A DNA stretch of 64,000 nucleotides from Streptomyces sp. 135 (GTDB lineage Bacteria; Actinomycetota; Actinomycetes; Streptomycetales; Streptomycetaceae), in assembly GCF_020026305.1 (NCBI RefSeq), contig NZ_CP075691.1, positions 7,371,415 to 7,435,414 on the forward strand. Reading direction: 5' to 3'. The notes under the pieces are model-generated. The model had not been told where the DNA came from. It did not search any database and saw only the letters and a program-made list of their open reading frames with translations. A program made the translations under genes and the position numbers. This document shows positions 7,929 through 15,808 of this stretch, one piece after another. The number at the start of each line of letters is the position of its first letter. The first letter of the stretch is position 1.

Positions 7929-10103
7929 GTGGGGAGAGGGCGATGGCGCAGGGCCGGCAGTGCTCTGTGGCGGGTGGTCGCCGTATGGGCCGTCAGCACG
8001 CTGACGATGCTCGTACTCGCCGGGATCCTGCCGGACTTCAAGCTCCAGTCCGACGACGGCGACAGCGCCACCCGGATCGCGGTCACCGCCGCCTGGGGCG
8101 CGGGCGCCTTCGGTCTGCTCTCCGCGCTGGTGTGGCCGCTGCTGGTCCGCGCCCTGCTGCTCGTACCCGCCCTGGTGCTCGGCCTGCTCGCCTTCTTCCT
8201 CAACGGCTCGCTGCTGCTGCTCGCCCTGAGCCTCATCCCCGAGGGCCGCGGCGAAGCTGGCGCGGAGACCGCCGTGGTCGTCGCCGCGGTCATGTCGGCC
8301 GTCGCCTCGGCCGCGGGCGGCGCCCTCGCCGTCCGGGACGACGACGCCTACCGGCGCCGGCTCTACCGCCTCGCCGACCGCCGCCGGCGGCGCGGCACCC
8401 CGGGGCAGCCGGGCCCCATCGCCCCCGGCACGGTCTTCATCCAGCTCGACGGCGTCGGCCACGACGTCCTGACCGCCGCCGTCGCCAAGGGCCTGATGCC
8501 CACCGTCGCCCGCTGGCTGGGCCAGAGCCCCGCGGGCAGCCTCCCCACCCACCGGCTCACCCCGTGGCGCACCGACTGGTCCAGCCAGACCGGCGCCAGC
8601 CAGCTCGGCATCCTGCACGGCTCCAACTTCGACGTGCCCGCCTTCCGGTGGTACGAGAAGGACACCGGCGAGGTCATGGTCAGCAACCGCCCCGCCTCCG
8701 CCGTCGAACTCCAGCGCCGGGCCGTGCGGCGCACCGGCGACAGCGGTCTGCTCACCGTCGACGGCGCCAGCCGCGGCAACCTCTTCAGCGGCGGCGCCGG
8801 ACAGCTCGCCCTCGTGCTCTCCGTGGCCGCGAGGCGGGGCAAGGAGAACCGGTCGCGGGCCGGGTACTTCGCCTACTTCTCCGACCCCGCCAACGCGGTG
8901 CGCACCGCCCTGTCCTTCGTGGCGGAGGTCTTCCGCGAGATCGGCGAGTCCACCCGCGCCCGCGTCGAGCGGCGCCGCCCGCGCGTGAGCCGCGGCGGGC
9001 TCTATCCGTTCATCCGCGCCTTCGCGACCGTCGTGGAACGGGACGTGGTGGTCGCCGCCGTCATCGGGGACATGCTCGCCGGGCGCAGCGCCGTCTACGC
9101 CGACCTCGTCGCGTACGACGAGGTGGCGCACCACTCGGGGCCCACCGGCCGCGACGTGGAGAAGGTCCTCAGGCGCCTGGACCGCTCGCTCGCCCTGCTC
9201 GCCCAGGTCGCCGAGCACGCGCCGCGCGCCTACCGCATCGTGCTGCTCTCCGACCACGGTCAGAGCCCGGGGGAGACCTTCCGCGCCCGCTACGGCCTGA
9301 CCCTCGCCGACCTCGTCCGGGCCGGCTGCGGACTGCCCGTGCCGCGCAGGGCGCAGCGTACGCACAGCGGCGCCGAGGCCCGTGCCGCGGTGCGGGCCGC
9401 GTTGCGCCGCCCGGTCGAGGAGGGCGCCGACGAGCACCGCCCGGCCCGGCGCGCGGAGCCGATCGTGCTCGCCTCCGGCAACCTCGGGCTCGTCTCCTTC
9501 CCCGACGTACGGCACCGCATGACCCGCGAGGAGATCGACCGCCGCCACCCGGCGCTGCTGCCGACCCTCGCCAACCATCCGGGCGTCGGCTTCCTCCTCG
9601 TACGCAGTGCGGAGCGCGGCCCGCTGGTGCTGGGCGCGCGCGGGGCCGAGGTGTACCTGGACGAGGACCCGGCCGATCTCGGGCCGCTTGCCGACTTCGG
9701 GCCGGGCGCCCTGGAGGCCGTGCGGCGCACCGACGGCTTTCCGCACACCGCCGACATCATGGTCAACTCCTGGTACGACCCGCAGGACGGTGAAGTCCTC
9801 GCCTTCGAGGAGCAGATCGGCTCGCACGGCGGGCTCGGCGGCGCGCAGTCCCGCCCCTTCCTCCTGTCACCGCTCGTCCTCTCCGAGCCGGTGGCGGACG
9901 GCGAGGAGCTGGTCGGCGCCGAACAGGTCCACCGCGTCCTGCGGCGCTGGCTCGGCGAGGCCCTGGAGCCCCTGATGCCGGTGACCGGCGCCGCTCCGCT
10001 CCCGGCGGAGGCTTCCGTTCCGGTGGATGATTCCCCGTCCGGCGCCCCCACGGGCGCAGCTCTTGCGGTCGTCGACCATGCCCCGCAGGACAAAACGCGC
10101 TGA
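7929..10103 (+). CDS. Membrane-anchored alkaline-phosphatase-superfamily phosphodiesterase
   Basis: 724 residues from a GTG preceded by AAGGGGTGAG. The N-terminal 150 residues hold about four membrane segments, resembling a phage-holin-family (holin IV) domain. The remainder is an alkaline-phosphatase/nucleotide-pyrophosphatase superfamily domain: metal-binding Asp in F-I-Q-L-D-G-V-G, the nucleophile region W-S-S-Q-T-G-A-S-Q, Y-D-E-V-A-H-H-S-G, L-L-S-D-H-G-Q-S, and a final S-H-G-G. The combination predicts an enzyme held at the membrane that hydrolyses phosphodiesters or phospho-head groups; substrate unknown. Topology of the catalytic domain (inside or outside) cannot be decided by eye. It is followed 83 nt later by the broken APC permease gene. 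Confidence 0.85.
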   Translation: MGRGRWRRAGSALWRVVAVWAVSTLTMLVLAGILPDFKLQSDDGDSATRIAVTAAWGAGAFGLLSALVWPLLVRALLLVPALVLGLLAFFLNGSLLLLALSLIPEGRGEAGAETAVVVAAVMSAVASAAGGALAVRDDDAYRRRLYRLADRRRRRGTPGQPGPIAPGTVFIQLDGVGHDVLTAAVAKGLMPTVARWLGQSPAGSLPTHRLTPWRTDWSSQTGASQLGILHGSNFDVPAFRWYEKDTGEVMVSNRPASAVELQRRAVRRTGDSGLLTVDGASRGNLFSGGAGQLALVLSVAARRGKENRSRAGYFAYFSDPANAVRTALSFVAEVFREIGESTRARVERRRPRVSRGGLYPFIRAFATVVERDVVVAAVIGDMLAGRSAVYADLVAYDEVAHHSGPTGRDVEKVLRRLDRSLALLAQVAEHAPRAYRIVLLSDHGQSPGETFRARYGLTLADLVRAGCGLPVPRRAQRTHSGAEARAAVRAALRRPVEEGADEHRPARRAEPIVLASGNLGLVSFPDVRHRMTREEIDRRHPALLPTLANHPGVGFLLVRSAERGPLVLGARGAEVYLDEDPADLGPLADFGPGALEAVRRTDGFPHTADIMVNSWYDPQDGEVLAFEEQIGSHGGLGGAQSRPFLLSPLVLSEPVADGEELVGAEQVHRVLRRWLGEALEPLMPVTGAAPLPAEASVPVDDSPSGAPTGAALAVVDHAPQDKTR

Positions 10104-10186
10104 TTTGGAGCGGCGCCCGCCGTGCCCGACCATGGCTTCCGCCCGGCGATCCCGGGCACCTGGCACGACGAGAGGCGCAGGACCCC

Positions 10187-11468
10187 ATGCACGACACCGG
10201 AACCGCACCGCAGTCGGCTCCGGCCCCCGAGCAGGAAGGGCAGAGCAGGCACGCCCGGCGCTTTGGGCTCCCGATCGCCACCTGCCTCGTGATGGGGAAC
10301 ATCATCGGCGGCGGCATCTTCCTGCTCCCGGCCTCCGTCGCCCCGTTCGGCACGATCAGCCTGGTCGCCTTCGGCGTGCTGACCGCGGGGGCGATAGCCC
10401 TGGCGCTCGTACGCCTGGATCACCACCTGGGTGTCCAACGCGGCCCTCGCCGTCGCGGCCGTGGGCTACCTCGACGTGCTCATCCCCGTCGGCGAACACA
10501 AGTGGACCGCCTGCCTGGCCGCCCTGACCCTGCAACTCCTGCCCGCCCTCGCGAACCTCGCGGGCACGCGGTACGTCGGCGCGGTCCAGCTCGTCGCCAC
10601 CGTACTGAAGTTCCTGCCGCTGCTGCTCGTCGCGGTCGGCGGTCTCTTCTTCTTCGACAGCGCCAACCTCGGGCCCTTCCGGGCGAGCGACGACAGCGCG
10701 GTCGGCGCCGTCTCGGCGTCCGCCGCCATCCTGCTCTTCTCCTACCTCGGCGTGGAGTCGGCCGCCGTCAGCGCGGGCGAGGTCCGCGACCCGCGCCGCA
10801 ACGTCGGACGGGCCACCATCCTCGGCACGCTCGGCGCGGCCCTCGTCTATCTGCTCGGCACGCTCGCCGTCTTCGGGACCGTCGCGCACGACAAGCTGGT
10901 GGGCTCCACCGCGCCCTTCTCGGACGCCGTCAACGTCATGTTCGGCGGCTCCTGGGGCGGCACCGCCGTCGCGCTCGCCGCGCTGGTCTCGATGGTCGGC
11001 GCCCTCAACGGCTGGACGCTGCTGAGCGCCCAGACGCCGTACGCCGCCGCGAAGGACGGCCTGTTCCCGAGCGCGTTCGGTCGCAAGAAGCGGGGCGTGC
11101 CGACCGTCGGCGTCCTCGTCACCGTCGTCCTCGCCTCGCTGCTGACCGTCTACAACTACGCGGCGGGTTCCGGCGGCGTCTTCGAGTCCCTGGTCCTGAT
11201 CACCACGTTCACGGCGACCGTGCCCTACCTCCTGGCCACCGTCGCCCAGATCTACTTCCTCGTCTCCGGGCAGCGCGAGCGCGTCCACCGGGGGCGCCTG
11301 GTGCGGGACGCGGTCCTCGCGGGCATCGCCTTCGCGTTCTCCATGTGGCTGGTCGCCGGGTCCGGGTACGCGGCGGTCTACCAGGGCGTGCTGTTCCTCT
11401 TCGTCGGCGTGCTCGTGTACGCGGTGATGGCGGCCCGCAAGCAGCGGACCGCCACCTCTCACGCCTGA
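10187..11468 (+). pseudogene. APC-family amino acid permease, disrupted by internal deletion and frameshift
   Basis: The first frame (from ATG 10187) encodes a normal APC N-terminus with the TM1 signature G-N-I-I-G-G-G-I-F-L-L-P-A-S and continues to A-L-A-L-V at about 10410. A second frame then resumes at Y-A-W-I-T-T-W-V-S-N and runs uninterrupted to the stop at 11468, including N-G-W-T-L-L-S-A-Q-T. Compared with AdiC-like antiporters, about 30-33 residues (TM2 end through TM3 start) are missing and the two parts are out of frame. The junction reads gcgctcgtacgcctgg; a TCGT match could mark the deletion point. Upstream and downstream parts are otherwise well preserved, so the loss looks recent. 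A GTG at 10431 could in principle start a shortened protein lacking the substrate-binding TM1. Confidence 0.85.
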
Positions 11469-11476
11469 TCGGCACC

Positions 11477-11493
11477 CGGGCCGGTCCGGCCCG
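11477..11493. terminator. Bidirectional terminator-like hairpin
   Basis: CGGGCCGG-T-CCGGCCCG, perfect eight-base arms, lies in the 31-nt gap between the converging permease pseudogene and the next minus-strand gene. Confidence 0.5.
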
Positions 11494-11499
11494 TCCCGG

Positions 11500-13137
11500 C
11501 TACCGCGCCAGCGGCGCCACGACCCAGCGCCGGGTCCGGAACATGCTGTCCGGCGCCCCGATCTGGATCAGCTTGCGGGCAACGGGGTAGGCCTCGTCGC
11601 CCTCCAGTTCATAGCCGACCTCGAAGGTGCCCGGCACGTCCTGGACCTGGAGGTCCCGCGCCGAAGCGGCGCCCTGGCGCTCCGGCTCGTCGGCGGTGAC
11701 CGCCGCGAGGTGGGCGAGCAGCGTCCGCTGCGCCGCGTCGAGCGCCTCGCGCGGGTCGCGCTCCCGGCGCCGCCGCGGGCCTGCCGCTCCAGGCTCGGGC
11801 GGCGCGACGTCCGTACTCGGCTCGCGCGTCACGCCGGTGGCCTCGCGGGTCGCGATCTGCGACTGGACGACCGTGCCGTCGTTGTCGAGACCGACGCGGA
11901 TCAGGCCGCGGTCCGGCGTGATGACGGGTACGCCGTCGAAGACCTGCCGGAACGTCACGTGCGTCTCCAGGGAGACCGGGCGCCCGGTCTCGGAGCCGTC
12001 CTTGGCCCCGGAGTTCTGCATCAGGTCGTGCACGCCGTCGACGACCAGTTCGGCGCCCTCCACGTACCGCTCGGCGAACGCCCGCGCCGCCTGGATCGCG
12101 CGGTCGGTGGCCAGCTGCTGGGTGTTGCGGTGGTTGGGCGCGGCGAGCCTGACCCAGCGGATGCCGTGCGGGTCGGTGGAGACGACGCGGTCACCGGAGG
12201 AGGCGTTGAGCACGCCGAGCTGTTCGACCTGCACCTCTTGCAGCGCCGCCGACGGGAAGTCGGCCAGCTGCCCGAGCCGGGCCAGCTCGGTGCCCGCGCC
12301 GCGGGGCGCCAGCCGTACGATCCGCCGCTGTCCGGGCAGTTGGGTGAGCGGCTCCCTGATGCCTTCGCGGGCGTTGTACCAGCGCCACGCGTACCAGTTG
12401 TCCGGCACGTGCTCGCGGTAGAAGTTGCGCTCGGTGTCGAGGCGGTTGACGGCCTCGGCCTGGGTGGCGCCGGCCGCGGCGACCGAGGGCGCCTGCCCGT
12501 GGTGGATGTCCCAGCTGGCGTTCAGCCAGGCGTCGCAGTACGTCTGCCCGGCCCGCCACTTCTCCCAGAACTTCTTGCCGTAGTCCGGGCTGTCGATGCT
12601 GACGGTCTCGAACCCGAAGATCATCCGGAAACCGATGTTGGGCCCGGCCCACGTACGGATCGGCGAATGGCCCCCGGTGACCTTCAGCGAGTCACAGGTC
12701 GACCAGAAGACATAGTTCGCCTTCTCGTTGCCGAGCGCCATCCTGTTCGAGACGGCGTCGCTGCGCCCGTCCCAGGCGGCACCGAGCGGCGCGAAGAACA
12801 CGCCGTCGCCGTCCATGCCCCCGTGACCGGAGTGGTAGACGGCGCAGACGGCGTCCATCCCGTACCGGTCCTGCCAGTTGTCGTACGTCTCCTCGTACGC
12901 CCACACCTGGGCGCCGCCGTCGGCGAACCAGAAGTTGCGGTCGTAGAACTGCTGGAGGTACGCCAGCCAGCCTGTGGCGTCGGCGTGGGTGTGGAAGAGC
13001 GGCGACTGGTTGACGAACTTCTGGATGCTGAAGGCCCCCCACCAGCCGAAGGTCGAGTCTCGCTCGCCCGCGGCTCCCGGCTTCTCCGGTTCCAGCGGCG
13101 AAGGACCGCGGTCCGAGTAGTTGATGCGCATGGCCAT
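11500..13137 (-). CDS. DUF6345-like protein with clan CD-like His/Cys signature
   Basis: 545 residues. ATG 13137 (or the ATG two codons later) follows CAGGGGGT; the open frame upstream reads into IS remnant sequence and is not coding. The N-terminal 250 residues resemble the uncharacterised actinobacterial DUF6345 family (name from memory). They contain V-Y-H-S-G-H-G-G (His102/His105) after a hydrophobic strand and Y-V-F-W-S-T-C-D-S (Cys148) after a second, the spacing expected of clan CD peptidases such as caspases and gingipains. The C-terminal 300 residues are a separate, mostly alpha/beta region of unknown role. No signal peptide is evident. The gene is isolated: its upstream flank is IS5 debris. 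Protease activity is inference from motif order only. Confidence 0.7.
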   Translation of the reverse strand: MAMRINYSDRGPSPLEPEKPGAAGERDSTFGWWGAFSIQKFVNQSPLFHTHADATGWLAYLQQFYDRNFWFADGGAQVWAYEETYDNWQDRYGMDAVCAVYHSGHGGMDGDGVFFAPLGAAWDGRSDAVSNRMALGNEKANYVFWSTCDSLKVTGGHSPIRTWAGPNIGFRMIFGFETVSIDSPDYGKKFWEKWRAGQTYCDAWLNASWDIHHGQAPSVAAAGATQAEAVNRLDTERNFYREHVPDNWYAWRWYNAREGIREPLTQLPGQRRIVRLAPRGAGTELARLGQLADFPSAALQEVQVEQLGVLNASSGDRVVSTDPHGIRWVRLAAPNHRNTQQLATDRAIQAARAFAERYVEGAELVVDGVHDLMQNSGAKDGSETGRPVSLETHVTFRQVFDGVPVITPDRGLIRVGLDNDGTVVQSQIATREATGVTREPSTDVAPPEPGAAGPRRRRERDPREALDAAQRTLLAHLAAVTADEPERQGAASARDLQVQDVPGTFEVGYELEGDEAYPVARKLIQIGAPDSMFRTRRWVVAPLAR

Positions 13138-13411
13138 ACCCCCTGAGAGGAACTCCTCGCTGTGGTGCGCGAGGGGGCCTCGAAGTGTCACCGCGGACAC
13201 GGCTTGCCCAGTTGGGATTCCGGCCATAGGCCTCCCGCAACGGACCTGTTCCCGCACCTCAGCGGCCTCTGTGGCGAGGCGGCGCACAGGGCCTTGTTCG
13301 TATCGGCGGACGCGTACCTGCGTGCCCCGCTCGAACACCTCGCGGGGGACCGCCGGGCCCCGCGCGGCCCGTTTTCGCCCCGGGGCTCCCGGCATCGAAA
13401 CGCGACAGCTG

Positions 13412-13675
13412 GGTTCTGTCTCTCCGATCATGATCGCAGCCAGATGAGGAGTGCTGCGGCGGTAACGGTGCCGGGGTGAAGGCCGCAGGCCGCCCGCCGA
13501 TGGAGCCTTTGCGCAGACGGACGGCCCGGCTGTCGCTCTTCTCCGGAATCACGTGCCCGATGCCTCGGCGTCGCAGGTAGGCACGGATGACGCCGTTGCA
13601 TGGGGCCCGGTCAGCGCTGACGCTGTCCGGCCTCCGGCGCGGTCGGCCAGGTCCCGCACATGATCGGAGAGAAAC
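13412..13675. mobile_element. IS5-family insertion sequence remnant
   Basis: The left boundary GGTTCTGTCTCTCCGATCAT and right boundary ATGATCGGAGAGAAAC are imperfect inverted ends. Between them is a minus-strand fragment of an IS5-family transposase; most of the element is missing. It fills the gap between the DUF6345-like and MarR genes, and nothing else is seen there. A second copy of the left end lies inverted at 14261-14320. Confidence 0.7.
13478..13660 (-). pseudogene. IS5-family transposase, C-terminal fragment
   Basis: The frame on the minus strand reads P-R-R-R-P-D-S-V-S-A-D-R-A, then I-R-A-Y-L-R-R-R-G-I-G-H-V-I-P-E-K-S-D and R-L-R-K-G-S-I-G-G-R-P-A-A-F. These match the conserved DDE-region blocks of IS5-family transposases (RPDxVLADKAY, RRRGIxxxIPEK, GGRP). 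Only about 60 codons remain, the expected catalytic K-A/G-Y is lost, and no start is present, so it is dead. Confidence 0.75.
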
Positions 13676-13678
13676 GGC

Positions 13679-14152
13679 TCAGGTGAGGTTGTCGGTGACG
13701 CGCTGGAGCACGGATACCGTCGCCGCGTACTCCTCCTCCGTGATGTCACCGACGAGTTCCGCGCGTACTCGGGCCATGTGCTCCTTCGCCGTCGCGAGGC
13801 CCGCGCGGCCCTGGTCCGTGAGGGTCAGTCGGCCGTCCGCGCCACCGGTGAGCCAGCCCCGGTACACGAGCGCATCGGCGCCGAGGGCCATCACCTCGGT
13901 GCCCAGTCCGTACGGCACGTCCAGGGCACGAATTTCTTCCCTGGTCAGGCCGTGCTCGGCCCGGACGATGTTGTTGAGCGCCCACCATTGGGGCTGGGTC
14001 AGGTCGATGCGCGCCAGGGCGGCCTGCGTGTGCCGCAGGATCGCCTCGGTGACCTGCCAGGCGACGAGGGCGATGGGCCGTTGGTCGGGTGCGGTGGTGC
14101 CTTTCTGCGGGCTATTTGTGGTGCCGTTCTGCGAGGTGCTCACGTTCGTCAT
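13679..14152 (-). CDS. MarR-family transcriptional regulator
   Basis: 157 residues with the MarR winged-helix pattern: a leading helix, then L-T-Q-P-Q-W-W-A-L-N-N-I-V, L-T-R-E-E-I-R-A-L, and a wing with G-R-L-T-L-T-D-Q-G-R-A-G. ATG 14152 is preferred because a -10 box (TAGCTT) ends 7 nt upstream, implying a leaderless mRNA; a GTG two codons upstream is the alternative. The first 25 residues are polar and probably disordered. The gene sits between IS5-end sequences in inverted orientation, and its promoter has a MerR/SoxR-type 19-bp spacer. Regulatory targets cannot be told from context, since both neighbours are remnants. Confidence 0.85.
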   Translation of the reverse strand: MTNVSTSQNGTTNSPQKGTTAPDQRPIALVAWQVTEAILRHTQAALARIDLTQPQWWALNNIVRAEHGLTREEIRALDVPYGLGTEVMALGADALVYRGWLTGGADGRLTLTDQGRAGLATAKEHMARVRAELVGDITEEEYAATVSVLQRVTDNLT

Positions 14153-14159
14153 GATCACT

Positions 14160-14190
14160 AAGCTAGAACCTCAACTGCGGTTGAGGGCAA
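14160..14190 (-). promoter_or_regulatory. MerR/SoxR-type promoter of the MarR gene
   Basis: On the minus strand TTGCCC (-35) and TAGCTT (-10) are separated by 19 bp, and the spacer region carries the 18-bp dyad CCTCAACCGCAGTTGAGG (14169-14186). Its CCTCAAN-N4-NTTGAGG form has the same size and outer bases as the SoxR box. Long 19-bp spacers with a central dyad are the hallmark of MerR-family activation. The predicted start coincides with the ATG. Confidence 0.6.
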
Positions 14191-14260
14191 GGCCGGTTTC
14201 GACCCCGGCCCCTGATCCAGGGAGCCGTCGCAACGCACTACGACAAGGGCTGACAGGTCC

Positions 14261-14320
14261 ACCTCGGCACCGTTACGCCGCAGCATCTCTCTCTCCGACC
14301 ATGATCGGAGAGGCAGAACC
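14261..14320 (-). repeat. Inverted second copy of the IS5-type end
   Basis: Read on the minus strand, this segment begins GGTTCTGCCTCTCCGATCAT and continues to GCTGCGGCGTAACGGTGCCG, matching 13412-13478 on the plus strand apart from a few substitutions and a short gap. The two copies therefore bracket the MarR gene as inverted repeats about 0.9 kb across. Confidence 0.7.
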
Positions 14321-14324
14321 TAGT

Positions 14325-14561
14325 CGAACCTTCCTGGCCGTCTGCCCATCGGCGCCACCGGCGGGCTTGGCTCGGCGTGGCTGCGACCCACAGTACGGCC
14401 CCCGCGGCCAGCGCGGCCGACCAGCGGTTCCGTACCCCTTCGACGAGGTCGTCGACGACGTGGAGGAGAAGCGTCATCGTCACGAGGTGGGAGCCGTTGA
14501 GCGCGTCGTCCCACCGGAGTGAGATCCGCGTGACGCGCCGGACGACCGAGTGCTTCCGCAT
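14325..14561 (-). pseudogene. 5' fragment of an unidentified gene cut by the IS end
   Basis: From an ATG at 14561 a frame of about 79 codons runs into the IS end and then reads IS sequence. It has no clear ribosome-binding site or recognised family, and a hydrophobic stretch (A-A-L-A-A-G-A-V-L-W-V-A-A). It may be the front part of an interrupted gene or chance. The rest of 14153-14754 holds the MarR promoter, the IS end, and a short GGGCCGCC repeat; no other gene is seen. Confidence 0.3.
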
Positions 14562-14641
14562 GGCTCGCGTCCCCCGTGGCCGGCCGCATCTCCTGCCGGC
14601 ACTCAGTACTTGGACACGCGAAAGGCCGCCACGGTTGCGCC

Positions 14642-14673
14642 GGGCCGCCGGGCCGCCGGGCCGCCGGGCCGCC
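14642..14673. repeat. Four tandem copies of GGGCCGCC
   Basis: Perfect eight-base tandem repeat, four copies, in a non-coding stretch between the gene fragment and the DUF4190-like gene. Likely a slippage-prone GC tract. Confidence 0.7.
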
Positions 14674-14754
14674 GTGGTGCCGGAGCGCGGCGGAGGTGGA
14701 GGCCGGCGGTGGCCTCCACCTCCGTCGGGGATCCGGCCGGGTGATGGGTTTCGG

Positions 14755-15033
14755 TCAGCCGCCGACGTACCAGCTGAACTCGCCGGACGCGGCGAGCACC
14801 ATCAGGACGATGAACAGGATCACGTCGATGACGCCCAGGATGACGGCGGCCTTCGCCATGCCGCCGCTGCCGGTCTTCTGACGCAGGGCGACCGCACCGA
14901 AGATGATCGCGAGCGGTCCCAGGATGATGCTGAGAAAGAACAGTCCGACGATGCCGCAGACGAGTCCGGCCACCGCGAGGCCGTTCGTGCGGGACCCGGA
15001 AGAAGTCGCTGACGGACTTCCGTAAGCCGACAT
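14755..15033 (-). CDS. DUF4190-like small membrane protein
   Basis: 92 residues; ATG 15033 follows AAGGAG at seven bases. After a short Ser/Gly-rich N-terminus come two membrane segments, N-G-L-A-V-A-G-L-V-C-G-I-V-G and A-A-V-I-L-G-V-I-D-V-I-L, joined by a loop with A-L-R-Q-K-T-G-S-G-G-M-A-K-A. This N-G-L-A-xx-G-x-V-x-G-I and R-x-x-x-G-x-G-x-A-x-A pattern is typical of DUF4190 proteins of actinobacteria, whose function is unknown. It is divergent from osmC, with about 200 nt between the starts. Longer forms of this frame extend into osmC antisense sequence and are not credible. Confidence 0.8.
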   Translation of the reverse strand: MSAYGSPSATSSGSRTNGLAVAGLVCGIVGLFFLSIILGPLAIIFGAVALRQKTGSGGMAKAAVILGVIDVILFIVLMVLAASGEFSWYVGG

Positions 15034-15169
15034 GGCCACACTCCTTGGAGGTCGCGTTCCAGTCGTGCGTGACGAGACCGCGAGTGCCCCGGAACGCGCC
15101 GCGTACTCCCGAGGACCGGCGCCCGCGCCCGCTTCCGGAGCCGCCCCGCGCCCCGTTCGCGCCCCGAGT

Positions 15170-15203
15170 GTGATCGGATGGTGGCAACGGAACCTCCGAT
15201 CAC
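15170..15203. promoter_or_regulatory. Long perfect inverted repeat upstream of osmC
   Basis: GTGATCGGA and TCCGATCAC are perfect nine-base arms separated by 16 nt, ending 26 nt before the osmC start. Spacing of the arm centres (25 bp) would place them on nearly the same helix face, consistent with a dimer-of-dimers operator. No adjacent regulator gene is dedicated to it; the MarR gene is 1 kb away. Confidence 0.4.
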
Positions 15204-15229
15204 GGAACCGCACTGAAGGGAACTGCATC

Positions 15230-15655
15230 GTGGCAACCACGCGCTCCGCGCACACGGTCTGGGAAGGCTCTCTGATGGAGGGCTCGGGCACCGTCACCTT
15301 CGACTCCTCGGGCATCGGGGAGCAGGCGGTGTCCTGGCCCGCCCGCGCCGAGCAGGCGAACGGCAAGACCAGCCCGGAGGAGCTGATCGCCGCCGCCCAC
15401 TCCAGCTGCTTCTCCATGGCCCTGTCGCACGGCCTCACCGGCGCCGGCACCCCGCCGAGCCGCCTCACCACCTCGGCCGACGTCACCTTCCAGCCGGGCA
15501 CGGGCATCACCGGCATCCACCTCACGGTCGAGGGCACCGTGCCGGGCATCGACGAGGACACCTTCGTCGCCGCCGCCGAGGACGCCAAGGCCAACTGCCC
15601 GGTGAGCCAGGCGCTGACGGGTACGACGATCACGCTCACGGCCAAGCTGGCCTGA
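15230..15655 (+). CDS. osmC: OsmC-family peroxiredoxin
   Basis: 141 residues from a GTG with GAAGGGA upstream. OsmC/Ohr proteins reduce organic hydroperoxides with a Cys pair. Both active-site cysteines are present in their standard contexts: A-A-A-H-S-S-C-F-S-M-A-L and K-A-N-C-P-V-S-Q-A-L. The G-K-T-S-P-E-E-L-I-A-A-A-H block is the usual dimer-core helix. Length is normal. The V-W-E-G and C-F-S-M-A-L wording favours the OsmC branch over Ohr. It is a single-gene unit with a long inverted repeat in front and a terminator-like hairpin behind, and probably responds to osmotic or peroxide stress. Confidence 0.93.
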   Translation: MATTRSAHTVWEGSLMEGSGTVTFDSSGIGEQAVSWPARAEQANGKTSPEELIAAAHSSCFSMALSHGLTGAGTPPSRLTTSADVTFQPGTGITGIHLTVEGTVPGIDEDTFVAAAEDAKANCPVSQALTGTTITLTAKLA

Positions 15656-15673
15656 CGCGACGGCGCCCACGGC

Positions 15674-15708
15674 CGATGCCGCCGCCCCGCTCCGGGATGG
15701 CGGCATCG
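15674..15708 (+). terminator. Terminator-like hairpin after osmC
   Basis: CGATGCCGCC pairs perfectly with GGCGGCATCG around a 15-nt loop, starting 18 nt after the osmC stop. No T tract follows. Confidence 0.6.
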
Positions 15709-15719
15709 TCACGTGCGGC

Positions 15720-15749
15720 ATTGACAAGAGACCGCTCAAGTTTTGTGAT
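15720..15749 (+). promoter_or_regulatory. dnaK promoter with possible HspR-type (HAIR) half site
   Basis: TTGACA (15721-15726) and TGTGAT (15744-15749) are 17 bp apart. The -35 overlaps ATTGACA-N7-GCTCAAG, a degenerate form of the HspR-associated inverted repeat CTTGAGT-N7-ACTCAAG; the right half is good, the left weak. HspR control of dnaK in Streptomyces is established; its use here is inferred. Confidence 0.45.
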
Positions 15750-15808
15750 GGAAGACGGAGTAGACCTGGACACGGGGGACGTGAGCTCGCGGCGGAAGGG
15801 ACTGGACC

